Shown: piece after piece, positions 1 to 8,200 of the stretch
Numbering within the stretch: the first letter of the stretch is position 1
How the letters are laid out: every line of letters begins with the position of its first letter
Source: Deltaproteobacteria bacterium
GTDB lineage: Bacteria > Desulfobacterota > DSM-4660 > Desulfatiglandales > Desulfatiglandaceae
NCBI GenBank assembly: GCA_011051075.1
Contig: DREN01000425.1
Location: 1 to 13,821 of the forward strand
Direction of reading: 5' to 3'
DNA: 13,821 nucleotides
Notes under the pieces: model-generated
Database searches by the model: none
The model's input: only the letters and a program-made list of their open reading frames with translations
What the model was told of the DNA's origin: nothing
Made by a program: the position numbers and the translations under genes

Positions 1-336
1 AAGACGTATCATCCGAACGTTGGCGCGAAAGACTTCACCCTTGGCCCTGACGTAATTTCGGAGCTTTTCAATCTCATCTCTCGGCCTTTCGATTGCCTCG
101 GTGAGGGCTCGGTGGAACTTCTCGGACTGCTCAAGGACAAGGGCTTTATAGAGATCTTCTTTGTTTTCAAAGAACTTGTACATGGTCCCAACGGCAAACT
201 CGGCTTTTTGGGCAATCTCCTGCATGCTGACGTTGTGAAAGCCCTTCTCTGAAAAAAGCCTAAGGGCGGTTTCAAGGATCTCCTGCCGGTGTCTGAGGAA
301 TTCCCGCTCTTTTCTCGATAACCGCTTTTCCTCCAT
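1..336 (-). CDS. TetR-family transcriptional regulator (N-terminal part, cut by window edge)
   Basis: Reading the minus strand from ATG at 336-334 gives 112 residues without a stop up to the window edge, starting MEEKRLSRKEREFLRHRQ. Residues about 18-65 are a typical TetR DNA-binding domain: the helix 'ILETALRLFSEKGFHNVSM', then 'QEIAQKAEFAVGTMYKFFEN' and 'KEDLYKAL', matching the family pattern of T-x-x-x-I-A-x-x-A-x-x-x-x-G-T-x-Y-x-x-F-x-x-K-x-x-L. The C-terminal ligand-binding domain lies outside the window, so the effector cannot be guessed. An in-frame ATG four codons upstream (348-346) is possible, but TGAGG just upstream of 336 favours the shorter form. It is divergent from ftsH, with a good promoter at 381-409, so autoregulation is likely by family habit. 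Control of ftsH is possible but unproven. The family assignment is firm; the role is unknown. Confidence 0.93.
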   Translation of the reverse strand, partial: MEEKRLSRKEREFLRHRQEILETALRLFSEKGFHNVSMQEIAQKAEFAVGTMYKFFENKEDLYKALVLEQSEKFHRALTEAIERPRDEIEKLRNYVRAKGEVFRANVRMIRL

Positions 337-380
337 TTTCAACCTCATAAAATATCGTGTCACTAAATGTACTTTGGTTC

Positions 381-409
381 AGAATATGACGGTGAATTCA
401 TAAAGTCAA
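381..409 (-). promoter_or_regulatory. Sigma-70-type promoter for the tetR-family gene
   Basis: On the minus strand TTGACT (plus 404-409) is a five-of-six match to the -35 consensus. It is followed after exactly 17 bases by TATTCT (plus 381-386), a four-of-six match to the -10. Transcription would start near 374 and give a leader of about 40 bases before the ATG at 336. A second TTGACT overlaps it one step upstream (plus 409-414). Position and spacing are good. The call is by eye, without a scoring matrix. Confidence 0.6.
393..400. promoter_or_regulatory. Palindrome TGAATTCA between -35 and -10 of tetR promoter (candidate operator core)
   Basis: A perfect 8-bp palindrome sits in the 17-bp spacer of the tetR promoter, where a bound repressor would block RNA polymerase. 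TetR-family proteins usually bind longer inverted repeats. The flanks here hold only an offset pair (GAC at 388-390 and GTC at 405-407), so this is a candidate core and not a defined site. An 8-bp palindrome can arise by chance in A+T-rich DNA. Confidence 0.3.
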
Positions 410-514
410 GTCAAAAGAGGGACGGCGATGAACTTATTGTGATGATTATAAATCGACGAATCTCCCAGGGCCTAATCCCTGAAACCGGAATTGCCGTTAT
501 TTTGAGAAATTTAT

Positions 515-543
515 ATGGAATTTATGAAATTAATGGGTATAAT
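515..543 (+). promoter_or_regulatory. Candidate promoter for the ftsH-folP-coaX-ldcA unit
   Basis: TATAAT at 538-543 is a perfect -10 hexamer. Seventeen bases upstream, ATGGAA (515-520) matches only three of six -35 positions, and there is no exact extended -10 (TG lies one base too far upstream). Transcription would start near 550 and leave a leader of about 95 bases before the ftsH start. The A+T-rich background makes chance -10 matches likely, so confidence is low. Confidence 0.35.
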
Positions 544-626
544 AGTAGGGTTTAGGTGCGAAATACTGATCAGCTTAAAGGAATAATAGGCCATTAACGG
601 CTGATTTCAATCATTAAACCCCTTTC

Positions 627-633
627 AAGGAGG
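627..633 (+). promoter_or_regulatory. Strong Shine-Dalgarno AAGGAGG for ftsH TTG start
   Basis: AAGGAGG is a full Shine-Dalgarno sequence ten bases ahead of the TTG at 644. It decides the start: the protein then begins MNPFYKNLALWLVIS, the usual FtsH beginning, and no in-frame ATG exists before the first membrane segment. A GTG at 636-638 lies only two bases from the Shine-Dalgarno in another frame and reads GTG-AGA-AAT-TGA, its stop overlapping the TTG. Confidence 0.75.
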
Positions 634-643
634 CCGTGAGAAA

Positions 644-2557
644 TTGAACCCCTTTTATAAAAACCTTGCCCTCTGGCTCGTAATCAGCCTCATGATGGTG
701 ATGCTTTTTCAGATCTTCAAACAGCCGGACAGGGGCAGTATGGCGATCAGCTACAGTGATTTTCTCAATATGGTGGAGAGCGGGAGCGTAAACCAGGTGA
801 CCATCCAGGGGGAAAATATATCGGGGATGTCCGGCCAGGGACCTTTCAAGACCTATGCCCCCAAAGACCCCGAACTGATCAGTCTCCTCAGGAGCAAGGG
901 GGTAAAGATAACTGCCAGGCCCCTGGAGGATTCCTCCTGGTTTCAGGTCTTTCTCTCCTGGGTCCCCATGTTGCTCCTTATAGGCGTATGGATATTCTTC
1001 ATGCGGCAGATGCAGGCCGGAGGAGGAAAGGCCCTCTCCTTTGGCAAGAGCCGAGCCAGGCTCCTGAGCGACTCACAGGAAAAGGTCACCTTTGAAGATG
1101 TGGCGGGCATTGATGAGGCCAAAGAAGAACTTGGTGAGATCGTGGAGTTCCTGAGCGATCCAAAGAAATTCACCAGGCTGGGCGGCAGAATTCCCAAAGG
1201 GGTGCTGCTGGTAGGCTCTCCAGGCACGGGCAAGACACTCCTGGCACGGGCCATCGCCGGCGAGGCAGGGGTACCCTTTTTCACCATCAGCGGCTCGGAT
1301 TTTGTGGAGATGTTCGTGGGTGTGGGGGCCTCCAGGGTGAGGGACCTCTTTAACCAGGGAAAGAAAAACGCACCCTGTATCATATTTATTGACGAAATAG
1401 ACGCCGTGGGCCGGCATCGTGGAGCAGGATTAGGCGGTGGGCATGATGAGAGGGAGCAGACCCTGAACCAGCTCTTGGTGGAAATGGACGGTTTCGAGTC
1501 AAACGAGGGGGTCATTCTCATATCTGCCACCAACAGGCCTGACGTGCTTGATCCCGCCCTGCTCAGGGCGGGCCGTTTCGACCGGCAGGTGGTGGTACCG
1601 GTCCCTGATCTCGGCGGAAGGGAGGGCATCCTGAAGGTCCATCTCAGGAAAAAACGTGTATCCGATGATGTGGATACCTCTGTCCTTGCCAGGGGGACCC
1701 CGGGGTTTACCGGCGCTGACCTTGAGAACATGGTGAACGAGGCCGCGCTCATGGCCGCCAGGAGGGGAAAGGACAAGGTGGAGATGTCCGACTTTGAGGA
1801 TGCCAAAGACAAGGTCCTCATGGGCACGGAACGCAAAAGCATGATCATCAGTGAGGAGGAGAAAAAAATTACCGCCTATCATGAATCGGGTCATACCCTG
1901 GTGGCCAGGCTCCTTCCCGACACGGACCCTATTCACAAGGTTACCATCATACCCAGGGGTAGGGCCTTGGGCCTGACCCAGCAGCTCCCCATTGACGAGA
2001 AGCACACCTACCCCAAGGAGCACCTGCTGAACAACATCGCAATACTGATGGGTGGAAGGGCCGCCGAGGAGATCGTGCTCAACACGGAAACCACCGGCGC
2101 TGGAAACGATATTGAAAGGGCATCCGAGCTCGCTCGCAAGATGGTCTGCGATTTCGGCATGAGCAAGGAGCTTGGCCCCTTGAGCTTCGGCAAGAGGGAC
2201 GAACAGATCTTCCTCGGCCGGGAGCTCTCCCAGCACAGGGACTACGCTGAAGAGACCGCCCGGAAGATCGATGAGGAGGTGCGTAGTATCGTTACCGACG
2301 CCTACGATAAGGCATCTCAGCTCATCAGGGATAATATTGATACCATGCACAGGATGGCCACCGCCCTCCTGGAGAAGGAGACCCTCACGGCCAAGGATGT
2401 GGACGACATAATCGCAGGGGGCCGGGCAGAGGGAGAAGAAGGGAAGGCCGGCGGGGCCGGGGAGAAAGAGGCTCCCTCGGGTGAGACGCCAGACCCCGGC
2501 CCACACTCAGACAGGGAAGATATAGACCCTGATTCCCCAGAGGAGGGGAAGGGGTAG
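644..2557 (+). CDS. ftsH: ATP-dependent zinc metalloprotease FtsH
   Basis: FtsH is the membrane-anchored AAA+ protease that extracts and degrades misfolded membrane proteins and some short-lived cytosolic regulators. The 637-residue product has two membrane segments (about 8-25 and 102-120) around a periplasmic loop. The AAA module follows: Walker A GSPGTGKT (191-198), the pore loop MFVG (223-226), Walker B IIFIDEID (246-253), and the second region of homology with arginines near 308 and 311. The zinc site HESGH is at 413-417, and a distal aspartate ligand lies at about 489 in TTGAGNDIERA. Walker A has Ser where Pro is common, and the zinc helix has Ser where Ala is common; both are mild changes. 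The last 45 residues are an acidic, Gly/Glu/Pro-rich tail, variable in this family. Start is TTG with a strong Shine-Dalgarno. It is first in a tight unit with folP, coaX and ldcA. Identity is certain. Confidence 0.99.
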   Translation: MNPFYKNLALWLVISLMMVMLFQIFKQPDRGSMAISYSDFLNMVESGSVNQVTIQGENISGMSGQGPFKTYAPKDPELISLLRSKGVKITARPLEDSSWFQVFLSWVPMLLLIGVWIFFMRQMQAGGGKALSFGKSRARLLSDSQEKVTFEDVAGIDEAKEELGEIVEFLSDPKKFTRLGGRIPKGVLLVGSPGTGKTLLARAIAGEAGVPFFTISGSDFVEMFVGVGASRVRDLFNQGKKNAPCIIFIDEIDAVGRHRGAGLGGGHDEREQTLNQLLVEMDGFESNEGVILISATNRPDVLDPALLRAGRFDRQVVVPVPDLGGREGILKVHLRKKRVSDDVDTSVLARGTPGFTGADLENMVNEAALMAARRGKDKVEMSDFEDAKDKVLMGTERKSMIISEEEKKITAYHESGHTLVARLLPDTDPIHKVTIIPRGRALGLTQQLPIDEKHTYPKEHLLNNIAILMGGRAAEEIVLNTETTGAGNDIERASELARKMVCDFGMSKELGPLSFGKRDEQIFLGRELSQHRDYAEETARKIDEEVRSIVTDAYDKASQLIRDNIDTMHRMATALLEKETLTAKDVDDIIAGGRAEGEEGKAGGAGEKEAPSGETPDPGPHSDREDIDPDSPEEGKG

Positions 2558-2558
2558 G

Positions 2559-3407
2559 ATGGACCTTGTCCTGAAATGGGGAGGGCACACCCTTGACCTA
2601 AGGGCAAGGACCCACGTCATGGGGGTCCTCAACGTAACCCCCGACTCCTTTTCAGACGGGGGCCGCTATTTTGACAGGGACAGGGCCGTAGAACACGGCC
2701 TTGAAATGGAGCGGGCCGGGGCCGACATCATAGATGTGGGGGGAGAATCAACCAGACCCTATTCCAGAGAGATCTCCCCTGCCCAGGAGATGGACCGGGT
2801 GATACCGGTCATCGAGGCCCTCAGGGATGAGGTCTCCGTGCCCATCAGCATAGACACCTGCAAGGGCCGGGTGGCATCAGAGGCCATCAGGGCCGGGGCC
2901 TCCATGATCAACGATATAACCGCCCTCAGGTTTGATCCCGAGATGGGCCGGATCGCGGCGGATGCCAGGGTCCCCGTGATACTGATGCATATGAGGGGCA
3001 GCCCGGGGAACATGCAGGATAACCCCGTGTACCAGGATCTCACAGGTGAGATCCTCGGGTTTCTGAGGGATGCGATTGAGCGTTCCCTGGCCGCAGGCAT
3101 CAGCCGCGATTTGATCGTTGTGGATCCGGGTATAGGCTTTGGAAAGACCTTTGATCATAACCTTCAGATCATCAGGGATCTCTCTGTGTTCAGGGATTTA
3201 GGGCGCCCTATCTTAATAGGCCCGTCCAACAAGGCCTTTATCGGCCATATCCTGGACAGAAGGCCCCATGAAAGGGATACGGGCACCATGGCCTGTGTGG
3301 CCGCCGGGGTAATGAACGGGGCCCACATGGTGAGGGTCCACCACGTGGGAAAGGCCGTGGAGACCGTGAGGATCATCGACGCCATAAAACGGGGAAGGGC
3401 GGGATGA
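2559..3407 (+). CDS. folP: Dihydropteroate synthase
   Basis: DHPS joins p-aminobenzoate to dihydropterin pyrophosphate in folate synthesis and is the sulfonamide target. The 282-residue TIM-barrel protein shows the expected blocks: MGVLNVTPDSFSDGG (21-35), DIIDVGGESTRP (56-67), SIDT (97-100), MINDITAL (116-123), ILMHMRGSPGNMQ (141-153), DPGIGFGKTFDHN (189-201), GPSNKAFIG (221-229) and a C-terminal VRVHHV (258-263). Two positions differ from the signatures I know: Asn224 where SRK is usual, and His262 where RVHDV is usual. The neighbouring Lys225, Arg259 and His261 remain, so it is probably active. The ATG comes one base after the ftsH stop, so translation is likely coupled. In many relatives ftsH-folP is followed by cdaA and ybbR; here coaX follows. 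Confidence 0.98.
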   Translation: MDLVLKWGGHTLDLRARTHVMGVLNVTPDSFSDGGRYFDRDRAVEHGLEMERAGADIIDVGGESTRPYSREISPAQEMDRVIPVIEALRDEVSVPISIDTCKGRVASEAIRAGASMINDITALRFDPEMGRIAADARVPVILMHMRGSPGNMQDNPVYQDLTGEILGFLRDAIERSLAAGISRDLIVVDPGIGFGKTFDHNLQIIRDLSVFRDLGRPILIGPSNKAFIGHILDRRPHERDTGTMACVAAGVMNGAHMVRVHHVGKAVETVRIIDAIKRGRAG

Positions 3408-3414
3408 GGGAACC

Positions 3415-4182
3415 ATGCTTTTCTGTATCGATATCGGCAACACGAATATTGTCCTGGGAGTAACCGACGGAGAACAGGTGATTCACCACTGGCGGATCAG
3501 GACCGAAAAGGAGATTACCGCCGATGAATTAGGCATCCTTGTGGGTACCCTGTTCCAGTGGAAAGGGCTGACCTTCCAGGATATCACAGACACCATCATA
3601 TCCTGTGTGGTGCCCCCCCTGCTGAACACGGTGGAGGACTTTTCCCGGCGCTATTTCAGGATTGAGCCCATGATTATCGGCCCCGGGACCAGGACCGGGA
3701 TGCCCATCCTCTACGACAACCCCAAAGAGGTGGGGGCCGACCGGATTGTAAACGCGGTGGCCGCCTATGAGAAGTACAGTACCGCCCTGATCGTGGTGGA
3801 CTTCGGCACGGCCACCACCTTCGACTATATCTCAAAGGATGGGGCCTATATGGGCGGGGCCATTGCCCCCGGCGTGATAATCTCCTGCGAGGCGCTTTTC
3901 AAGGAGGCATCCAAACTCCCCAGGGTGGAGATATTCGCCCTGCCTGAAACGGTGATAGCAAAAAACACCATCAGCAGCATGAACGCGGGCATTATCTACG
4001 GTTACGCGGGCCTGGTCGACGGTATCGTAAGAAGGATGAGGAATGCGTCCGGTGAAGATCCTCTGGTCATTGCAACGGGGGGGCTGGCCCCTGTTATCTC
4101 AGAGGTCTCTGAAACAATAGCAGAGGTTGAGGAATTCCTGACCCTCCAGGGACTAATCATCCTGTTCAAGAGAAACAGCTAA
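3415..4182 (+). CDS. coaX: Type III pantothenate kinase
   Basis: CoaX phosphorylates pantothenate in the first step of coenzyme A synthesis. It is unrelated to the CoaA and PanK-II types, needs a monovalent cation and resists CoA feedback. The 255-residue protein has the ASKHA-fold signatures: MLFCIDIGNTNIVLG (1-15) for phosphate binding, VGADRIVNAVAAY (106-118) with the catalytic-type Asp109, VVDFGTATTFDYI (127-139), MGGAIAPGV (146-154), and IATGGLAPVI (219-228) near the C-terminus. Length is normal. ATG lies seven bases after folP, with GAGG overlapping the folP stop region as its ribosome binding site. It is often seen next to birA or nadC-type cofactor genes; here it sits between folate and murein-recycling genes. 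Identity is firm. Confidence 0.98.
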   Translation: MLFCIDIGNTNIVLGVTDGEQVIHHWRIRTEKEITADELGILVGTLFQWKGLTFQDITDTIISCVVPPLLNTVEDFSRRYFRIEPMIIGPGTRTGMPILYDNPKEVGADRIVNAVAAYEKYSTALIVVDFGTATTFDYISKDGAYMGGAIAPGVIISCEALFKEASKLPRVEIFALPETVIAKNTISSMNAGIIYGYAGLVDGIVRRMRNASGEDPLVIATGGLAPVISEVSETIAEVEEFLTLQGLIILFKRNS

Positions 4183-4196
4183 TCCACCACACTTCC

Positions 4197-5123
4197 ATGC
4201 CTCCTTCGGAATCCAGAAGACTACCGCCCCTCAAACCGCCCAGACTGAGGCCTGGGGATCAGATCGGCGTTGTCTCTCCTGCGGGACCCGTGTCCGAATC
4301 CCAACTGAAACCGGGACTGGACCTGCTCAGATCCCGCGGTTTCAGGCTCCGTGTGGCCCCGCACGTGTACGACAGACGGAAATATCTGGCAGGAGACGAT
4401 GGAGACAGGGTCTCAGACCTCCACCAGATGTTCCTGGACAGGGAGACAAAGGCCATATTCTGTACCAGGGGCGGATACGGCACCCTCAGGCTCCTTCAGA
4501 GGCTGGACTACGACCTGGTCAGGGATCACCCTAAGATAATCGTGGGCTACAGCGATATAACGGCCCTCCTCATGGCCATTAACAGGATGACCGGGCTCAT
4601 AACCTTCCACGGGCCCATGGTCCGTGGACTTTCAGGCCTTGAAGGGGACAGCCTTGAGCGTCTCCTGGCCATGGTCTCGGGAGCAGATCCAGTCCGGTTA
4701 GGCCCCATGGGGGGAATCTCCCTTATCCCCGGGAGGACCTCAGGCCCTCTTATGGGAGGGAATCTGAGCCTTATCTGCCACCTCACAGGCACCCCTTTTT
4801 TCCCTTCCCTTGAGGGATCGATCCTCTTTGTTGAGGACAGGGGAGAGCCCCTGTACCGCATAGACCGCATGCTGACCCATCTCGTGCTGACCGGTCGGCT
4901 AAAGGGGATCGTGGGTCTCATGGGAGGGGAGTTCGTGGAATGCGGAGACTCCTCGGCAGTGGATTATCTGCTCATGACCGTTGCCTCTGATCTGAATATC
5001 CCCCTTGCCACCCGGATTCCCGCAGGACACGGTCCCGTTAACCTGGCCCTCCCCCTTGGTATCCCCGTCAGCTTTGACACGGCCTCCATGACCCTGTCCC
5101 TGCAGGAATCATGTGTTGTCTAA
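4197..5123 (+). CDS. ldcA: LD-carboxypeptidase, peptidase family S66 (LdcA-like)
   Basis: S66 enzymes remove the terminal D-alanine from murein tetrapeptides in the cytoplasm during cell-wall recycling. The 308-residue protein shows GDQIGVVSPAGPV (20-32), the TRGGYG block (90-95), the nucleophile Ser119 in GYSDITALL, GGNLSLICHLTGTP (187-200), Glu213 in FVEDRGE, and His278 in AGHGPVNLALP, which together make the family's Ser-Glu-His triad. No signal peptide is visible, as expected for a cytoplasmic enzyme. The ATG lies 14 bases after coaX without a clear Shine-Dalgarno, and no other in-frame start exists between the coaX stop and here, so translation may depend on coupling. Some S66 members cleave microcin C-type compounds (MccF), but nothing nearby suggests immunity. 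Recycling is the default reading. Confidence 0.94.
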   Translation: MPPSESRRLPPLKPPRLRPGDQIGVVSPAGPVSESQLKPGLDLLRSRGFRLRVAPHVYDRRKYLAGDDGDRVSDLHQMFLDRETKAIFCTRGGYGTLRLLQRLDYDLVRDHPKIIVGYSDITALLMAINRMTGLITFHGPMVRGLSGLEGDSLERLLAMVSGADPVRLGPMGGISLIPGRTSGPLMGGNLSLICHLTGTPFFPSLEGSILFVEDRGEPLYRIDRMLTHLVLTGRLKGIVGLMGGEFVECGDSSAVDYLLMTVASDLNIPLATRIPAGHGPVNLALPLGIPVSFDTASMTLSLQESCVV

Positions 5124-5224
5124 TCAGCCTTTCTCCGGTGGAGCACGGCCTTTATGGGGGGTTGACCGGCGGGGACGGGAACCGTTCCAGGGGCGATAGG
5201 TGAGACTCCGAGTTTTTAGTTCCA
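5124..5224. other. Intergenic gap ldcA-mfd, no clear signal
   Basis: The 101 bases hold only short inverted repeats: CTCC-ggt-GGAG near 5130, and GGAAC-c-GTTCC at 5178-5188. Neither is followed by a T run, so no terminator is called. TTGACC at 5162-5167 resembles a -35 but has no -10 at the right distance. The mfd start lacks a well-placed Shine-Dalgarno; AGGTGAG lies about 19 bases upstream of it. Confidence 0.5.
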
Positions 5225-8200
5225 ATGGCACCTCATAAGAACCAGTACGCGGAAACCCTGAAACGCTGGCTGCACAAGGGCGCAGGCCAGATAACCGTCA
5301 CAGGTATTTCAGGATCGGCAAGGGCCTATCTCCTGTCCCAGGTCATAGGGGAACTGGACAGGCCCTGTCTGGTGGTCCTCCCGGAAAGAAAGAGCGCTGC
5401 CCGGCTTTACAGGGATCTCGATTTCTTCATGAATAACAAAGAGATGGCCCAGGCCCCTTCGTCCCAGAGGCTACACCGGTTTTCCCCCTATGACATGTCA
5501 CCTCTGACAGGCCTGAGCCCCCACCGGGAATTGATCACCGGCCGCATCAAATCCCTCTACGCCCTCATTTCAGACAGAAACCCCGTTGTCATCACATCCA
5601 TCGAGGCCCTCTGCTTCAGGATCATACCCAAGGAATCGCTCCTCAAATCCCTTGAGTATTTAGAGGCCGGAGAGGATTTTGACAGGGACCTCCTCCTCAG
5701 AAAACTTGAATCCAGCGGCTATGAGCGCACCTCACTGGTCGAAGAAAGGGGTGACTACTCTGTGCGCGGCGGTGTGATCGACATATTTTCACCCCTGTAC
5801 CCTCTCCCTCTCCGCCTTGAATTCTGGGGAGACCGGCTGGAATCGATTCGCCAGTTCGATCCTGTTTCCCAGCGCTCCTTGAAGCATCTGAGGGAGATGA
5901 TCCTCCTTCCTGCGGTTGAAGTGATCATGGATGAAGAGGGAATCAGGCGGGCCAGGTCCATGGGACGACTCCCTGAGCAGGGAAAAGAGGGGGCGGGCTT
6001 TCCCGGACAGGAGGCCTGGCTTAACCATTTCTATCCACGCCTGGACACCCTCCTGCACTATCTCCCTGAAAACGGGGTTATCGTTCTATTTGATCCACAC
6101 CGGATGGATGCCGAAAGCCGGAAGACCGAGAAGAAATTTTACAAAGACGTGGAGAAATTCCAGGAAGAGTCAGCCGGAAGGGGGAGACCCTTTCCCGATA
6201 CAGAGGGTATCGTCGTACCCTTCCGGGAGATCGCGGAAGCCTTCAACAGGTATCAGCGCATGGAGATGGGGGAGATTAACCTGCGCAAGGTGGAGGGAAG
6301 AGAAGGGGGCCCTGAAACAGGGGATGCCTCCCCAGTCATACAGATGAGGGGGCACTTCAGCCTGGATGAGGACCTGCAGATCAGGCTTGCCGCCAAGGGG
6401 AGGGTTTCCATGGCCCCCTTTGCCAACAGAATCGCCTCATGGCTGGACACCCGGGCACGGGTCGTCATAACCTGCAGCACACAGCAGCAGGCCGGTCGTC
6501 TGAGGGAAATCCTGGCAAATTACGATCTGCCTGTGGCAGGGGTGGCCGAGGCCTGGAACAGGGTCCCTGAAGGGCCGGGGCTGAACCTCTGCCTGGGCAG
6601 ACTGCCCGAGGGGTTTACCTGGCCGGAGATGGGACTCTACGTGCTCAGCGAGGACGAAATATTCGGCCCCAAGAGGACTCTCCGGAAGAGGAAAAGGCCC
6701 GGGGCCAGCGGCGGACTCAGCTGGTCCAGTTTCAGTCAGCTCAAGGCTGGGGACCTTGTCGTCCATGAGGAGCACGGAATCGGCAGGTACGGCGGGCTCG
6801 TGGCAATGGAGATCGCCAGCAGGATGAACGACTTCATCGTTGTGGAGTACGCCAATAATTCCAGGCTCTATATACCGGCAGACCGGGTCAGCGTACTCCA
6901 GAAATATGCGGGGGCCGGCGAAAAGGACCCCAGACTAGACCAGCTTGGCGGTCAGGCCTGGCTCCTCACCAAACAGAAGGCCGCCAAATCGGTCAGAGAG
7001 ATCGCAAAACAGCTTGTGGAGATCTATGCCCTGAGAAAGTACCGGAAGGGACATTCTTTTTCTCCACCTGACCATTACTACAGGGAGTTCGAGTCCACTT
7101 TTGAGCATGAGGAGACCGATGATCAGGCCAGGGCCATTGAGGACGTGCTCAAAGACCTGGCCTCGGAACGGCCCATGGACCGGCTAATATGCGGGGACGT
7201 GGGCTTCGGCAAGACCGAGGTGGCAATTCGAGCGGCCTTCAAGGTTGTGGAGGATGGAAAACAGGTGGCCTTCCTTGTGCCCACAACGGTCCTGGCTGAA
7301 CAGCACTACGAGACCTTCAGAAAGAGGATGGAGCCCTACTCCATGAAGGTCGCTGTCCTGAGCCGCTTCAAGACCAGGTCGCAACAGGCCGAGATCATCG
7401 GAAAACTGAGATCGGGGGGCATAGACGTACTGATAGGTACCCACAGAATCCTGCAGAAGGACGTGAAGTTCGCCGACCTGGGCCTCCTGATTATTGACGA
7501 AGAACAGCGTTTTGGCGTCAAGCAGAAGGAAACACTGAAAAAATACCGGACCCTGGTGGACGTGCTGGCCGTTACGGCCACCCCTGTTCCGAGAACCCTT
7601 CAGATGTCCATGACAGGGGTCAGGGACCTGAGTGTCATCGAGACTCCGCCCCAGGACAGGCTGGCCATTGAGACCTATATCTCTCCATACGACAAAGCCC
7701 TGATTATCCGGGCTATTGAGGCTGAGCTTGAGAGGGGGGGGCAGATCTTTTTCGTCCACAACAGGGTGCGCACCATCTATCATACGTCGGACCAGCTCCG
7801 CGGAATGGTTCCCCGGGCGCGTATTGAGGTGGCTCATGGTCAGATGAAATCAAGGGACCTGGAAGAGACCATGATGAGGTTCCTGCAAAAGGAGATCGAC
7901 GTCTTGGTCTGCACCACCATCATTGAGTCGGGCCTGGATATTCCGTCTGCCAACACCATTATCATCAATGAGGCGGACCGCCTGGGACTGGCCCAGATCT
8001 ACCAGTTGAGGGGACGGGTGGGACGGGCCAAGGAAAAGGCGTACGCCTACCTCCTCATTTCCAACAACTCTGTCCTGACAAGAGACGCGGAGAAGAGGCT
8101 GAAGGCCCTCATGGACTTCTCCAGCCTGGGGGCGGGTCTCAACCTTGCCATGCACGACCTGAGGATCAGGGGGGGAGGCAACATCCTGGGCTTTTCCCAG

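Larger units (their letters stand above)
337..643. other. A+T-rich divergent intergenic region between tetR-family gene and ftsH
   Basis: This 307-base gap is visibly richer in A+T than the genes around it. It holds the leftward tetR promoter (381-409), a palindrome (393-400), a candidate rightward promoter (515-543) and the ftsH ribosome binding site (627-633). A 62-codon open frame at 367-555 has no ribosome binding site and no recognisable motif, so I do not call it a gene. I saw no CIRCE element, no sigma-32 or sigma-54 promoter in the rightward direction, and no RNA gene. Confidence 0.7.

Noticed and set aside
9..275. 88-codon minus-strand frame near the window start
   Set aside because: It is in a different frame from the TetR-family protein, whose helix-turn-helix is unmistakable over the same bases.
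367..555. 62-codon open frame in the tetR-ftsH gap
   Set aside because: There is no Shine-Dalgarno, the composition is that of A+T-rich intergenic DNA, it overlaps the tetR promoter and I recognise no family.
600..643. Sigma-32 promoter or CIRCE control of ftsH
   Set aside because: TTTCAAG at 623-629 is a -35-like sequence only on the opposite strand and overlaps the Shine-Dalgarno; no TTAGCACTC repeat is present.
943..1848. Long antisense open frames across ftsH (943-1848 and 1499-2506)
   Set aside because: They lie opposite a certain gene, have low-complexity Ser/Pro/Arg-rich translations without motifs, and reflect the G+C-rich third positions of ftsH.
4197..5123. Microcin C immunity (MccF) role for the S66 peptidase
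   Set aside because: There is no microcin or transport gene nearby, and the housekeeping context favours murein recycling.
5162..5190. Promoter before mfd starting from TTGACC
   Set aside because: No -10-like hexamer occurs 16-18 bases downstream; those positions read TTCCAG and similar.
7184..7837. 217-codon antisense frame inside mfd
   Set aside because: It is a mirror of the conserved helicase region of mfd and carries no recognisable domain.
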